A stretch of DNA of 64,000 nt from assembly GCA_009760885.1 (NCBI GenBank), contig CM019701.1, positions 32,564,697 through 32,628,696 on the forward strand, given 5' to 3'. Shown piece after piece: positions 21,097 through 31,493 of this stretch. Both the position numbers and the translations under genes were made by a program. The stretch comes from Achatina immaculata. Taxonomy: Eukaryota; Mollusca; Gastropoda; Stylommatophora; Achatinidae. Under the pieces are notes generated by a model, which made no database searches, was not told the origin of the DNA, and was given only the letters and a program-made list of their open reading frames with translations. Each line of letters opens with the position of its first letter. Within the stretch, counting starts at the first letter, position 1.

Positions 21097-21799
21097 CTGA
21101 AAAATGCAAATACAGGTTCATATAATATACCTGTCACATATGTAGATCAATATGTTAATGATATTTTTAAACAATGAAAAAAAAAATACCTGTAAAAAAT
21201 CATGACTTTCAAGAATAGCACACTTGGCCAGTGGTTGGTATACACTGATCTTTTTGTCATACCTGACAGTAATAAAAATGTTCTTTGTTTTAAAACAATT
21301 TTAACCCTCATCATAAATTACCATGGTAATGCAGCAACTCTCAACCAGCGTTGTCAACTTTTTTTTGTTTCCACAGAGATATCTAGAATTGTTTCTGAAT
21401 ATATCTAAAATTATCTTGATTTTTTTTAAGCATCTATTTAAAAAAATGTCTTTTAAAACACTGTATAAATGAAAATTAATGAGACATTTTTTGAAAAGTA
21501 ATGACAATTAAAGTAAACTAAATCTGCTAGTACCTATATCACTTATCAAACCTCGTTCAAAATGAGCATAAAGTATGCCTTTTATAAAAATTATACATTT
21601 TTTTGTATGATGCATTTTTACACCAAGACAGTTTTGCTGTCAGTAACACTGGTCTTGCACAAATCAACAAGACGGTCACAGTTTACAATGGCAACTCATA
21701 AACATGGCAGTTATCCCTCAAGACCTGAGGATTCATTATAAGCATGTATAAAAGTCAAAGGTGCTTGAGTTGTAAAGAGCACTGCATTTAAATATTTCA

Positions 21800-23100
21800 T
21801 ATGTTGTTGGCTCATCTGTCTTATTTCTGTGTTATTCTTGAATTCATTCCACTTTATACTGAGTATTTTCCTTAGGCATTTGTTTTCGAAAGAGTCTGAT
21901 TTCTTGTCTATTTCTTTAGTGATTTCCAGCTTTTACATGCATAAATGAGGATGGATATTACATTTGAACTGAATAATCTTAACTTGGTTTTTGTGCTTAT
22001 AACTTTTAAATGCCATATGTTCTCAAGACTCTTGAAGGTCAATGCTGCTTTTGCAATTCAAGTTCTAGCTTCCTTTCTGGTGTCACCATCCTGGTCTATG
22101 TAGCTGCTGAGATATGCAAAATGGTTTACTTCTTCAACAGCTGTTCCTTCTACATATATTTGTCCTTCACAGTTAATGAGAAGTTTCATTATTTTTGTTT
22201 TATCTCTGTTAATTTGAAGTCCTATTTTATTAGCCATCAAAGACAGGGTATCTGTTTTTACTTGCACTGATTTAACATTGTCACTGATAAAGAGTTATGT
22301 CATCTGTAAAATCAAGATCTTCCAGCTGGGTCTCGTACCCAATCAATGCTGGTTTTACCTGTGCAGCATTTTTTTTCATTATGAAGTCTATGGCAATTCC
22401 AAAAGGCAAGGGAGATAATATACATCCCTGCTGCACACCTGTTTCAATCTGGAACCATTCACTCATCCCTTCTTACGTACTGACTGCATAAACATATCCA
22501 TTGCAGAGGTCTCTAATGATGTTGACAATCTTAGATGGTATATAGACTTAAAATTCTCCACAATGATTCTTTGTTTATGCTATCCAAAGTCTTTTTAAAG
22601 TCTATGAAGTTCAGGATTAATGGTCTTTGCTTTTCAATATGTTCTTCAAGTATTATTATTCTTAGAGTAAAGATCTGATCGACAAAGCTTCTCTCTTTTC
22701 GAAATCCTGCTTGTTCCTCTCTCATTTCAGCATCCACTATATCTTTAATTCTATTCAGAATGAGTTTGCAAAATATTTTTGACACAACTGATAGTAAAGT
22801 TATTCCTCTTCAGTTATTGCAATCACTAAGGTTGCCTTTTTTCGGTATTTTAACAATAATTCCTTTTTTTCCATTTAGAATTGACTTTTTCTTCTTTCCA
22901 AACTTTATTAAACAGTCTCTGTAGTCCTATTAATGTTGTCATGTTGTCAATGTTAACAGCTTTTAACATTTCAAGTGTTATTTCATCTTCACCTGCAGCT
23001 TAGTTGTTAGCCATTAAATTCACTGCTATTTCAATTTCATGTAATTTCATCTAGGTTGACATTTAGTTGTGGGGCTGGTATTTCAAGGTCTATCAATTCT
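21800..23100 (-). mobile_element. LINE C, RT to 3' region (broken)
   Basis: Separate minus-strand frames together cover the RT. They include MSKIFCKLILNRIKDIVDAE, REEQAGFRKERSFVDQIF, a GVQQGCILSPLPFG block and a catalytic-box remnant LEDLDFTDDITL in which the usual A of FADD is T. The C-terminal thumb region follows (NHFAYLSSYIDQDGDTRKEA). Many frameshifts are present. It continues beyond the 319-bp insert at 23111-23429. Confidence 0.8.
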
Positions 23101-23110
23101 TTTGGGTGTG

Positions 23111-23429
23111 ATGAGGGTGAAGACACTTGATAAGGTAATCAGTGACCCATAGCTGATATGCCAGCATCAGGGTTAGCAATCCATAGCTGACCAGCACCCT
23201 CTCCGTGGTACCTCTAGCAACAGCCTTAGCCTGGCTACTGGGGCAGGAATCACCATAATCCCCATAGTGGTGGAGTCTGCTAAAGAAACACTGCACACCC
23301 CCTGCTTTTTAGCTGTATTCCGGGATTGAAAAAGTAGCCGCCATAACCCGCTCCCATGTCAATACTCTCTACAGCATCAGCTGCAAAGAACAACAACTTG
23401 CAGTTACAGGAAGTTCATACACGTACAAG
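23111..23429 (-). mobile_element. 319-bp insert made of LINE A-type 5' leader
   Basis: The minus strand starts with cttgtacg, exactly as the LINE leader at 47938 does. It runs through gttctttgcagc, gggtgtgcagtg and tagcagactccac into two units of the 34-bp repeat. It is flanked by the perfect duplication tttgggtgtg (23101-23110 and 23430-23439), so this leader moved as a unit into LINE C. No LINE coding sequence is attached. Confidence 0.75.
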
Positions 23430-23439
23430 TTTGGGTGTG

Positions 23440-23900
23440 GTCAGTTAAGTATTTCTTGGAAGTGTTTGGCCCATCTTTGCTTTTGGTCTTTACTTGATGT
23501 TAACAGTGTGCCAGTTTTGCTAAGGATTGGTCTCTCTTTTGATACAACAGTACCTGTTAGCCTCTTTTGTATGTTATATAGAGTTTCGCTGTGTCCTGTT
23601 TTTGTTGCCTTCTCTGCTTCTTTCGCCATTTTGTCCATGTATTCTCTTTTATCCCTTCTAGCTCAACTTTTTACTTTATTGTCTAGTTCTTTGTGTGTTG
23701 CTTTTGCCAAATCTCTTCCAAGATTTGTCTTTACATTCAACATGGCTACTTTGGCTGCTCCTCTTTCATATATGGATTTCCATGTGTTATCTGATATCCA
23801 TGCTTTTCTACTTGCTTTTCTACAGTCCAGCACTTGTTTTAGCTGCTGTAATTAAGGCTATGCTGTAAGAATGCTATAATTCATCTATATCTGTCTCCTC
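23440..23900 (-). mobile_element. LINE C, region between endonuclease and RT
   Basis: The minus-strand frame at 23441-23638 reads KAVEMDKMAKEAEKATKTGH and GTLLTSSKDQKQRWAKHFQE, the linker upstream of the RT in LINE C. It matches 37200-37620. It continues upstream beyond the LINE B insert. Confidence 0.8.
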
Positions 23901-23917
23901 CACCTCACTGAATCATC

Positions 23918-24212
23918 ATCATCATCATCAGGTGCCGTGCCGACGCGTTGGCTATTATGCTTCTCCAGAGTACCCGATCCTTCATGCAGGCCATCAGTTC
24001 AGTTGGTGATCTCCTCTCACACCATCCTGTCAGACAGTCCAGTATCATTTCTCTTGGTCTTCCTCTTGATCTTCTTCCTTCTATTTTTCCTGTTGTTATA
24101 ATATTTTCAATGCCCCCTCTTCTCACTGCATGTCCTATGAAAGTACATTGTCTCTCTCTTATCTTTCTGACAAGGTTTTTTGTCTCTCCAGCTCTTCTCA
24201 TACATTCTGAAT
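23918..24212 (-). mobile_element. LINE B, 3' end fragment inserted in LINE C
   Basis: The minus frame at 23905-24264 carries [40 protein letters not shown] and [20 protein letters not shown]. This is the LINE B C-terminus, ending in a (GAT)n tail at 23918-23931. LINE C sequence resumes at about 24213 (compare 37670-37740). Confidence 0.85.
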
Positions 24213-24302
24213 GCAGCGAACTATTTGGTAACTTCCAGATTAAACTTACTCTAAGTATTATCATCCTGTAGACTATGACTGTTTATATTTCTGCATATGT
24301 AT

Positions 24303-25917
24303 ATCTTATCTTATATATCTTATATTCTTCCCGTGCTGTTAAACGTCACATAGGGCTCATAAGGTAGTTCGCCAATTTGCCAATTTTCCCTGTCTTCAGC
24401 AAGTCTTTCAACCTCATCAAGGGATTTTATGCCTATTAATTTGGCCTCTCTTAACAATGTCCTCTTCAGAGTTTCATGCGGTCTGCCTCTTTTACTTTGG
24501 CCTGTTGAGTTCCATTTTATAGCTTGTTTTAGGATTCTCTGACTGTTTCTTCTCATCACGTGACCAACATACGTCCATCTCCTTTTCCTGATCACCCATG
24601 AGACTGATTGTTGTTTGCTCATCTTTCTTATCTCTACATTGTTCTTGAATTCATTCCACTTTATGCATAGTATTTTCCTTGGGCATTTTTATTCAAAAGA
24701 GTCTAATTTCTTGTCTATTTCTTTAGTTGTTTTCCAGCTTTTGCATGCATAAATAAGGGTGGATATTACATTTGAATTGGTCTTAACTTAGTTTTTGTGC
24801 TTATAATTTCTGAATTCTGTATGTTCTCAAGATTCTTGAAGATTGTTGCTGCTTTTGAAATTCTAATTCTAGCTTCCTTTTTGGTGTCACCATCCTGCTC
24901 TATGTAACTGCCAAGGTATGCAAATTGATTGACTTCTTCATTTATCTGTCCCTTCTATGTGAATTTTTCCATTTTTATTAATGGGAGTTTTCATTATTTT
25001 TGTTTTGTCCTTCAAGTCCTATTCTGCTAGCCAGTGAAGACTGACTATCTGTTTTTTCTTGCATGGAATTCACATTGTTACTGATAAGAGTTATGTCATC
25101 AGCAAAATCAAGATCTTCTAGTTGGGTCCCATGTACCCAGTCAATACCTGTGTTACATGTGCAGCATTTTTTCATTATGAAGTCTATTGTAATTTCAAGA
25201 AGTAAAGGAGACAGTATACATCCTTGTGTCACACCTGTTTCAATCTGGAACCATTCACTCATCCCTTCTTCTGTCTTGACTGCACAAACATATCCACTGT
25301 AGAAGTCCTTAATGATGTTGACAATTTTAGATAGTATTCCATATAGACTTAAAATTCTCCATAATGAATCTCTGTGTATGCTATCAAATACCTTTTTAAA
25401 GCCTATGAAGTTCAGTATTAATGGTTTCTGCTTTTCAATATGTTCTTTAAGTATTATTCTTAGAGTAAAGATGTGGTCAAGGCAGCTTCTCCCTTTTCAA
25501 AATCCTGCTTGTTCTTCTCTCATTGAAGTATCCACTATATCTTTAAGTCTATTCAAAATGACCTTGCAAAATACTTTTGGCACAACTAATATTAAGGTTA
25601 CTCCTCTCCAATTGTTACAGTCACTAAGGTTACCTTTTTTGGTATTTTAACAATGATTCCTTTTTTCCATTTAGAAGGGACCTTTTCTTCTTTCCAAATC
25701 TTATTAAACACTCTCTGTAGTTGTCTCATGTTGTCACTATTGATAGCTTTTAACATTTCGGGTGTTATTTCATCTTCACCTGCAGCTTTTTTCTTAGCCA
25801 TTAAATTCACTGCTGTTTTAATTTCATGCAAACGTAATTTCATGTAGGCTGACACTTAGTTGCGGGGCTGGTAAGTCAGTTTCAAGGTTTAACAGTTATT
25901 TTGGGTGTGGTCGATTC
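24303..25917 (-). mobile_element. LINE C, second copy (RT to tail)
   Basis: The minus strand covers the linker (NLMAKKKAAGEDEITPEMLK, an RT block), MREEQAGF-type and METGVTQGCILSPLLLE blocks, catalytic LEDLDFADDITLIS (an intact FADD), and the C-terminus RKRRWTYVGHVMRRNSQRIL and GRPHETLKRTLLREAKLIGI. The tail is a (TATAAGA)n run at 24303-24330. Several frameshifts make it inactive. Confidence 0.85.
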
Positions 25918-26277
25918 CACAAGGGACATGCAAATGAATGATTAATATAGAACATGGATGGATCAGTAGCAGGGCATCTTGCTTACAACAGAGAGGCCTA
26001 CAGGAGTGCTGTTAGGGAGGCAAAGTTCAGCAAGGGACATGCAAATGAATGAATGAATGATACAGAATATGCTTAAAATTGTAAAATAAATAGACAGAAT
26101 CATGCCATGTCCACTACAAAAACAAAGAATAAAAATTAATAGGACCAACAAGCTGCAACAAAACCAGCTAAATTTGAACAAATAAACAACTACTCACAAC
26201 CGAGAGGCCTACAGGCGAGCTGTTAGGAAGGTAATGTTCCGCAAAAGACATGCAAATTACTGACTGACTAACTCGCA
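25915..26277 (+). mobile_element. Three short LINE A 3' ends in series
   Basis: LINE A tails end at about 25945 (aatgaatga), 26062 (aatgaatgaatgaatga) and 26277 (actgactgacta). Each is preceded by the family motif gagaggcctacagg...gggacatgcaaat. The middle one is the longest (from about 25963). Between 26063 and 26185 is AT-rich DNA without a feature. Confidence 0.8.
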
Positions 26278-26359
26278 GTCTGCTGAACAAAATGGCCAAC
26301 TACGTTTAATATGAATGAAAAAAAGTAAAAAGTTAACTCTCACACTGAAGAGCAAAGTT

Positions 26360-26462
26360 AAAAAGTTACACAGGGCTCGCAAGGTACTTCGCCCAAAACT
26401 TTTTCCTGTTTTCGGCGAGCTTTTCAACCTCATCAAAGGATTTTATGCCTATTAATTCGGCC
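26360..26462 (-). mobile_element. LINE C, 3' end fragment
   Basis: About 100 bp of the family's C-terminal coding region (minus strand: LIGIKSFDEVEKLAENRKKF-like, GEVPCEPC). It is joined directly to LINE D sequence at 26463. Confidence 0.75.
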
Positions 26463-26855
26463 CATGAAGTGATCACAATCTTCTGGTAGCAAAAATAAAA
26501 CTAAAATTAAGGAAAGCCAAAATCGGAGAACACAGAAATACATGTTTTGATACAACAAAACTGAAAGACCAGCAAACAAGGAATGAATTCTCAATAGTTT
26601 CAGTGTCCTACAAGACGAAGCAGAAAATGTCCATAATAGAGTTCAGTAAAACACTATAGGAAACAGCAAAAGAGGTCCTGGGATATCGGAAACGGAGAAA
26701 AGAGGAATGAATAAGCAAGACTACATGGGAAAAGAGGAAAGAAAGGAAATCAAGAAAAAAAAATACTGAACACCAAATCACAAATTCTAAAAGAACAAGT
26801 TTTAAGTAATTGTGCACAAAAAGACAAAGAAGTGAGGGAATCATGCCGTCAAGAT
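26463..26855 (+). mobile_element. LINE D, end of endonuclease and linker
   Basis: One plus frame gives DHNLLVAKIKLKLRKAKIGE (actually spelled with small breaks) and FDTTKLKDQQTRNEFSI, the typical end of an APE-type endonuclease domain, followed by the linker to the RT. Element E copy 2 was inserted at 26855/26856. LINE D resumes at 28141, so both parts are one old LINE copy. Confidence 0.7.
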
Positions 26856-28140
26856 CTTCTTCTTCTTAGTTCGCTTCTACCACCAAGACCGCCTTGTGAT
26901 CCTATTGAATTTACTCCTGTGGTCCTCGTTAAGTCCTGTGGTCTCTAAGGACTACACGAGATCACTGAGATTCAGAGTATCGCAGGGCTTGACCCTGTAC
27001 TCTTGGTGGGTGTCAGAAGCGGGATTGCGTGACACCGCGGTTTTCGTTGCACCAGTTTAGTCTAGAGTTGGAAATTCTCACCGGAAGACCTCGACGTGTT
27101 TTGGATATCAGTATATCCCCGCTATGTGAGAGGTAGTAGCCCACCCAGGCCAGAGTTGGACTTTCTCACCGGAAAACCTCGACGTGTTTTGAGATACCCG
27201 TGTATCACCGCCGGGTGAGAGGTGATTGCCCATCCATTCCAGTGTTGGACTTTCTCACCGGAAAACCTCAGCGTGATTAGGATACACAAACATCCCCGCC
27301 GGGTGAGAGATGGTTGCCTGTCTAGACTGCCCTGGTCCAGTGTCTCCGACTTCAGCATTTTGTGGTCGTGGCCGCTACCCTTACTAGTTATGACCAGGAT
27401 GGAGCTTTTGTCCAGGAAGACGAATCCTCGCCACTAGTGACTTCCACCTCTAGACTGAGCCAGTTTAGGCATATTATCCCAGTATGGGCGTGTTTGGGAC
27501 GTGACCGACCTCTAGAGCAGAGGTACCGTGACATGCGTAGCCTTCAAGTTTCACCCCTGGTGTGAGCCGGTTTAGTCATATTTCACCATTATGGGTGTAT
27601 ATCAGACGTGACCGACCTCTAGAGCGGAGGTGGCGTAGCCATCAAGTTTCACCCGTGGTGTATGCCGGTTTAGGCATATTTCACCATTGTAGGTGTATTT
27701 CGGACGTAGCCGGCCTCTAGAGCAGATGCGCCGTGGTATGTGTAGCTCTCACAGCGATACTACTGGACATACCGATTAAACTTCACTTTATCCTTTCCTT
27801 CACCTTTTCACATCGGCGCCGCACAGCAACCCTTACTTCTTTTCCGCAGTTTCTTCCTTGACCGGGAGGAGCTTCACTCCACGCATGGCATCCGAAGAGT
27901 CTCGCCAGCAGTGTCTTAACGTCTGGGTTAAGCCGGTTCAGGAATTTAACTCGATATGAGCGCATTTAGGACGTGGCCGACCTCAGGACCAGAGGTTGAT
28001 TTAACTGTTTGCTTCGCTTTATCCTTTCTACCACCTTTTCCGCAGTGGTACCGCGCGGCAACCCAATTTGCACCTTTCTTCATTGGCCGGGAGGAACACC
28101 GCTCCACGCACGGCAGTTGAAGAATCTCGCCAGCAGCGGG
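26856..28140 (-). mobile_element. Element E, copy 2 (complete insertion)
   Basis: A 1285-bp GC-rich non-coding repeat is bounded by a perfect 10-bp duplication, ccgtcaagat (26846-26855 and 28141-28150). The LINE D copy at 62355-62375 preserves the uninterrupted site. Minus-strand sense runs from cccgctgctggcgagattc to a (GAAGAA) tail. Internally there are about 3 copies of a 'gttggactttctcaccggaa ... gggtgagagg' module and 4-5 of a 'gaccgacctctagagcagag ... ccggtttaggcata' module. A divergent second copy of the 5' end occurs at about 27865-27915. No protein or pol III promoter is evident. The element class is undetermined. Confidence 0.75.
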
Positions 28141-29966
28141 CCGTCAAGATAAACGTCAATACTATTACAACTTAGCAGAAGCAGCAGAGAAAGCAACATA
28201 TGCAAATGACATGAAAACCATATACAAAATCACAAAGCAGATGACAGGTAACTTCAGCACAAGATGTGAGAGTGCAGTAAGTACACATAAGGGAAACCTG
28301 GTCAGTGGAGAAAGAGAAAAAATTGAAAGATGGAAGGAACACTTTAACACCCTACTAAACAGAACATAAGCAGCACAAACAATAGACATACCTGAACCAA
28401 AAATGGAACTAAGCATCAATACAGGACCAATAACAATAAGTGAAGTAAAGGAGGCAATAAAGAAGCTAAAATTAGACAGGGCACCAGGTGAAGATGAAAT
28501 GACAGCTGAGATGTTGAAAGCAGAAGAAACAGAAACACTAAAACAACTCTGCCAGATACTACAACAAATTTGAGATCTAGAAAAAGCTCCAGAGGAGTGG
28601 AAAACTGGCCTTGTAGGAAAACTACCAAAGAAGGGTGTCCACAAAGATTGCGGGAACTGGAGAGGTATTAGCCTACTGCCACTTACCAGTAAAGTATTTT
28701 GCAGAATAATCATCAACAGAATTGTACCAGCACTTGATGGAAAACTTTGGAAAGAGCAGGCAGGATTTAGGAAAGGAAGATCATGCATAGACCACATATT
28801 TGTACTTAGACAAATATTAGAACAGGCAAATGAATGGCATAGCACAACATATGCATTGTTTATAGATTTTGAGAAAGCCTTTGACAGTGTAAACAGAGAT
28901 ACACTGTGGAAAATCCTAAGATGGCATGGCCTGCCCCATATGATAGTGAATGTAATCAAAGCCCTATATGAGGGTTTTCAGTGCAAAGTGATCTGTGGAG
29001 AACATACCTCCAGCAACTTTAGGCTACAAACAGGAGTGAAGCAGGGATGTGTACTATCACCAACATTATTTATCTTGGCATTAGACTGGTTAATGAAGGA
29101 GGCAACATCAGACAAATGCAGAGAATTACAATGGACCCTTGACACAGTGCTGGAGGGCCTTGACTTTGTGGACGATATTTGTCTACTATCAAGCAGCTAC
29201 AAAGATATGCAAGATAAAATAAACAAGCTAACTCAGAATGCAAACAACATAGGACTAAAGATCAGTGTATGAAAGACAAAGTTAATGAAGCAAAATGTGA
29301 ACAGAAATGTACTCAGAGTAGATAGCAAGTTAGTGGAGGAGGTCAATGAATTTGTATATCTTGGCAAAAAAGTAGTAGAAAATGGAGACAGTACAGAGGA
29401 CATCAACAGCAGACTTACTAGAGCAAACCAGGCTTTTGCAATGCTGCAGACTATATGGAAATCTAAAAAAAAAACTAAGCATGAATACGAAAATCAGGAT
29501 ATTTAAGAGTAACGTTCTAAGTGTACTACTCTATGGAAGTGAATGCTGGAAAATCACCAAAACCATAGAAAACAAGTTGAATTCTTTCCAGACTAAATGT
29601 TTATGAAGAATTAGAAAAATGTTTTGGCCAAACACCATAAGAAATAACATCTTGTTGGCAGAAATGCAGATGAAACCACTGACAACAATTATTGAGGAAA
29701 GACGCTGGCGATGGTTGGGACATGTGCTCCGAATGACTGACAACTCGCTACCAAAAATAGCACTAAGATGGACACCACAGGGGAGCAGAAGTAAGGGTAG
29801 ACCAAAAGAGACATGGAGAAGAACAACAGAAAGGATGCTGAGCAATAGAGGGCTCACCTGGGCAAGAGCAGAAAAAGGCAAAGGACAGGCAGTTGTGGAA
29901 AACCCTTGTGGAAGCCCCATGTGCCCTGGCCACTTAAGGTTCAGAGAGAGAGAGAGAGAGAATTTG
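28141..29966 (+). mobile_element. LINE D, reverse transcriptase to tail
   Basis: The main frames are 28856-29272, 29285-29506, 29382-29606 and 29619-29970. They show the RT fingers (EEQAGFRKGRSC-type sequence near 28760), FIDFEKAFDSVNRDTLWKIL, the GVKQGCVLSPTLFI block and the catalytic site LEGLDFVDDICLLS. FVDD replaces the usual F/YADD, and the same FVDD is seen in the D copy at 63490. The C-terminus has RRWRWLGHVLRMTDNSLPKI and RSKGRPKETWRRTTERMLS. The tail is (AG)n at 29945-29962. Point stops and a frameshift in poly(A) at 29467 inactivate it. Confidence 0.9.
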
Positions 29967-30430
29967 GCCCATCTCCTTTTCCTGATGAGGCTGGTTGTTG
30001 TTCACCCATCTGTCTTATCTCTGCATTGCTCTGGAATTTGTTCCACGATGCCGAGTATTTTTCTCAGGCATTTGTTTTCAAAAGAGTCTAATTTCTTGTC
30101 TATTTCTTTAGTTGTTTTCCAGCTTTCACATGCATAAATGAGGGTGGATATTACATTTGAATTGAATAATCTTAACTTGGTTTTTGTGCTTATGACTTTT
30201 GAATTCCATATGTTCTCAAGATTCTTGAAGACTGATGCTGCTTTTGCAATTCTAACTTCCTTTCTGGTCTATGTAGCTGCCAAGGTATACAAATTGATTG
30301 ACTTCTTCAACATCTGTCCCTTCTACGTGTATTTTTCCATTTTGATTAATGGGAAGTTTCATTATTTATGTCCTGTCCTTGTTAATTTTATGTCTTATTT
30401 TGCTAGCCAGTGAAGAAAGGATATCTGTTT
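29967..30430 (-). mobile_element. LINE C fragment
   Basis: The minus strand carries LINE C thumb and C-terminal sequence (ASYIQNGKIHVEGTDVEEVN, QFVYLGSYIDQKGS-like after decay). It is joined directly to the LINE D tail at 29966. Confidence 0.75.
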
Positions 30431-30571
30431 AAGGTGTATGGCTAGGCCTACCATAATATTTGTTTCTCAAACCGGGATGCAATGGGGCAATTTTGAGAAA
30501 ATTCTCACAATAGAAAATAAAATTTACTAGGATAAGTACCTATGATTGAAAAGGGTAAATAAAGAAGTTGT

Positions 30572-31008
30572 TTACAAAAAAAACAACAATGAGTTAAAAG
30601 CAATTTTTAATAACTCAACTGAACATACCTTATTGAAGTTATTAATATTATCACTAGTGTGAACTTTCTGTAAAAATTCTTTGTTATTTTTAATAACATC
30701 GAAACATTCACTGCAGTTTAGTTCACTTTTAATTCTGCAGCATAGTAAAGCTTTGACGGTTGATTCAGCCATTCTACCTCTTTCTTCAGACCGTATGATA
30801 TTCATTATTGAGAATACTCTTTCTGCTGGTGCAGATGTGTCTGGCATGCAGATATAATTCGAACAAGACTGGGCAATGAAATATTCTTTTCTTTGAAATA
30901 ATTGAAAAGTTGTATCCATTTTTCTTCACACATTGTATTTTTCCAAATGTTATAGTTTGCTGAGCAAAAAGCTTTTGGAATCACTGCTTCATCAAACAAT
31001 CGATCCAT
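30572..31008 (-). pseudogene. hAT transposase C-terminal dimerisation region
   Basis: Minus frames carry MPDTSAPAERVFSIMNIIRS followed by EERGRMAESTVKALLCCRIK, the hAT C-terminal dimerisation signature (SA.aERvFS). A one-base frame change separates the part starting MDRLFDEAVIPKAFCSANYN. An inverted partial copy of this same segment occurs at 34283-34487. Confidence 0.8.
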
Positions 31009-31239
31009 GTTTATTGTGTTATTTGCAACAGTTTTGTTACTTTTTTCACCTGATGCTTCAATTTCAGACCATGTTAATTCATTGTTGTTTATCCAAGTAA
31101 AAGATTCTGCTCCACCAAAACTGTTTTCCCATAGCTCAATGTAAGAAAGACATCTGTCATAAAATGCTGTAAACTCTTGCAGGATTGTATTGATATTAAT
31201 ACTTCCATTATTTTCTAGTATTCTAAATTAATTAAAAAT

Positions 31240-31368
31240 TAACAGGCATAAAATCCCTTGATGAGGTTGAAAAACTTGTTGAAAACAGGACAAATTGGAG
31301 AACTACCTTGCAAGTCCTATGTAATGTTTAACGGCATAGGAAGGATATAAGATATAAGATTCTAAAAC
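31240..31368 (+). mobile_element. LINE C, 3' end fragment, plus orientation
   Basis: Plus frame: TGIKSLDEVEKLVENRTNWR, TTLQVLCNV, then stop, then the family's ATAAG-type tail (gatataagatataagattc). The copy is only about 130 bp long and lies in hAT 2b. It is followed by a T-run at 31371. Confidence 0.8.
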
Positions 31369-31493
31369 ATTTTTTTTTTTGCTTTTCAAAGCATAAATTT
31401 ATTATCATGCCTTTCCTCAAGGTTTGTTTTTAATTTTCCATGTTCACTGACATTATCAGTTGCACTTGCTTCTGTACTTTCCATAATCAAGAT

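Noticed and set aside
28165..28959. 264-residue minus-strand frame rich in Phe/Ser/Leu.
   Set aside because: It is the complement of the LINE D reverse-transcriptase sequence. The plus strand carries the conserved RT motifs.
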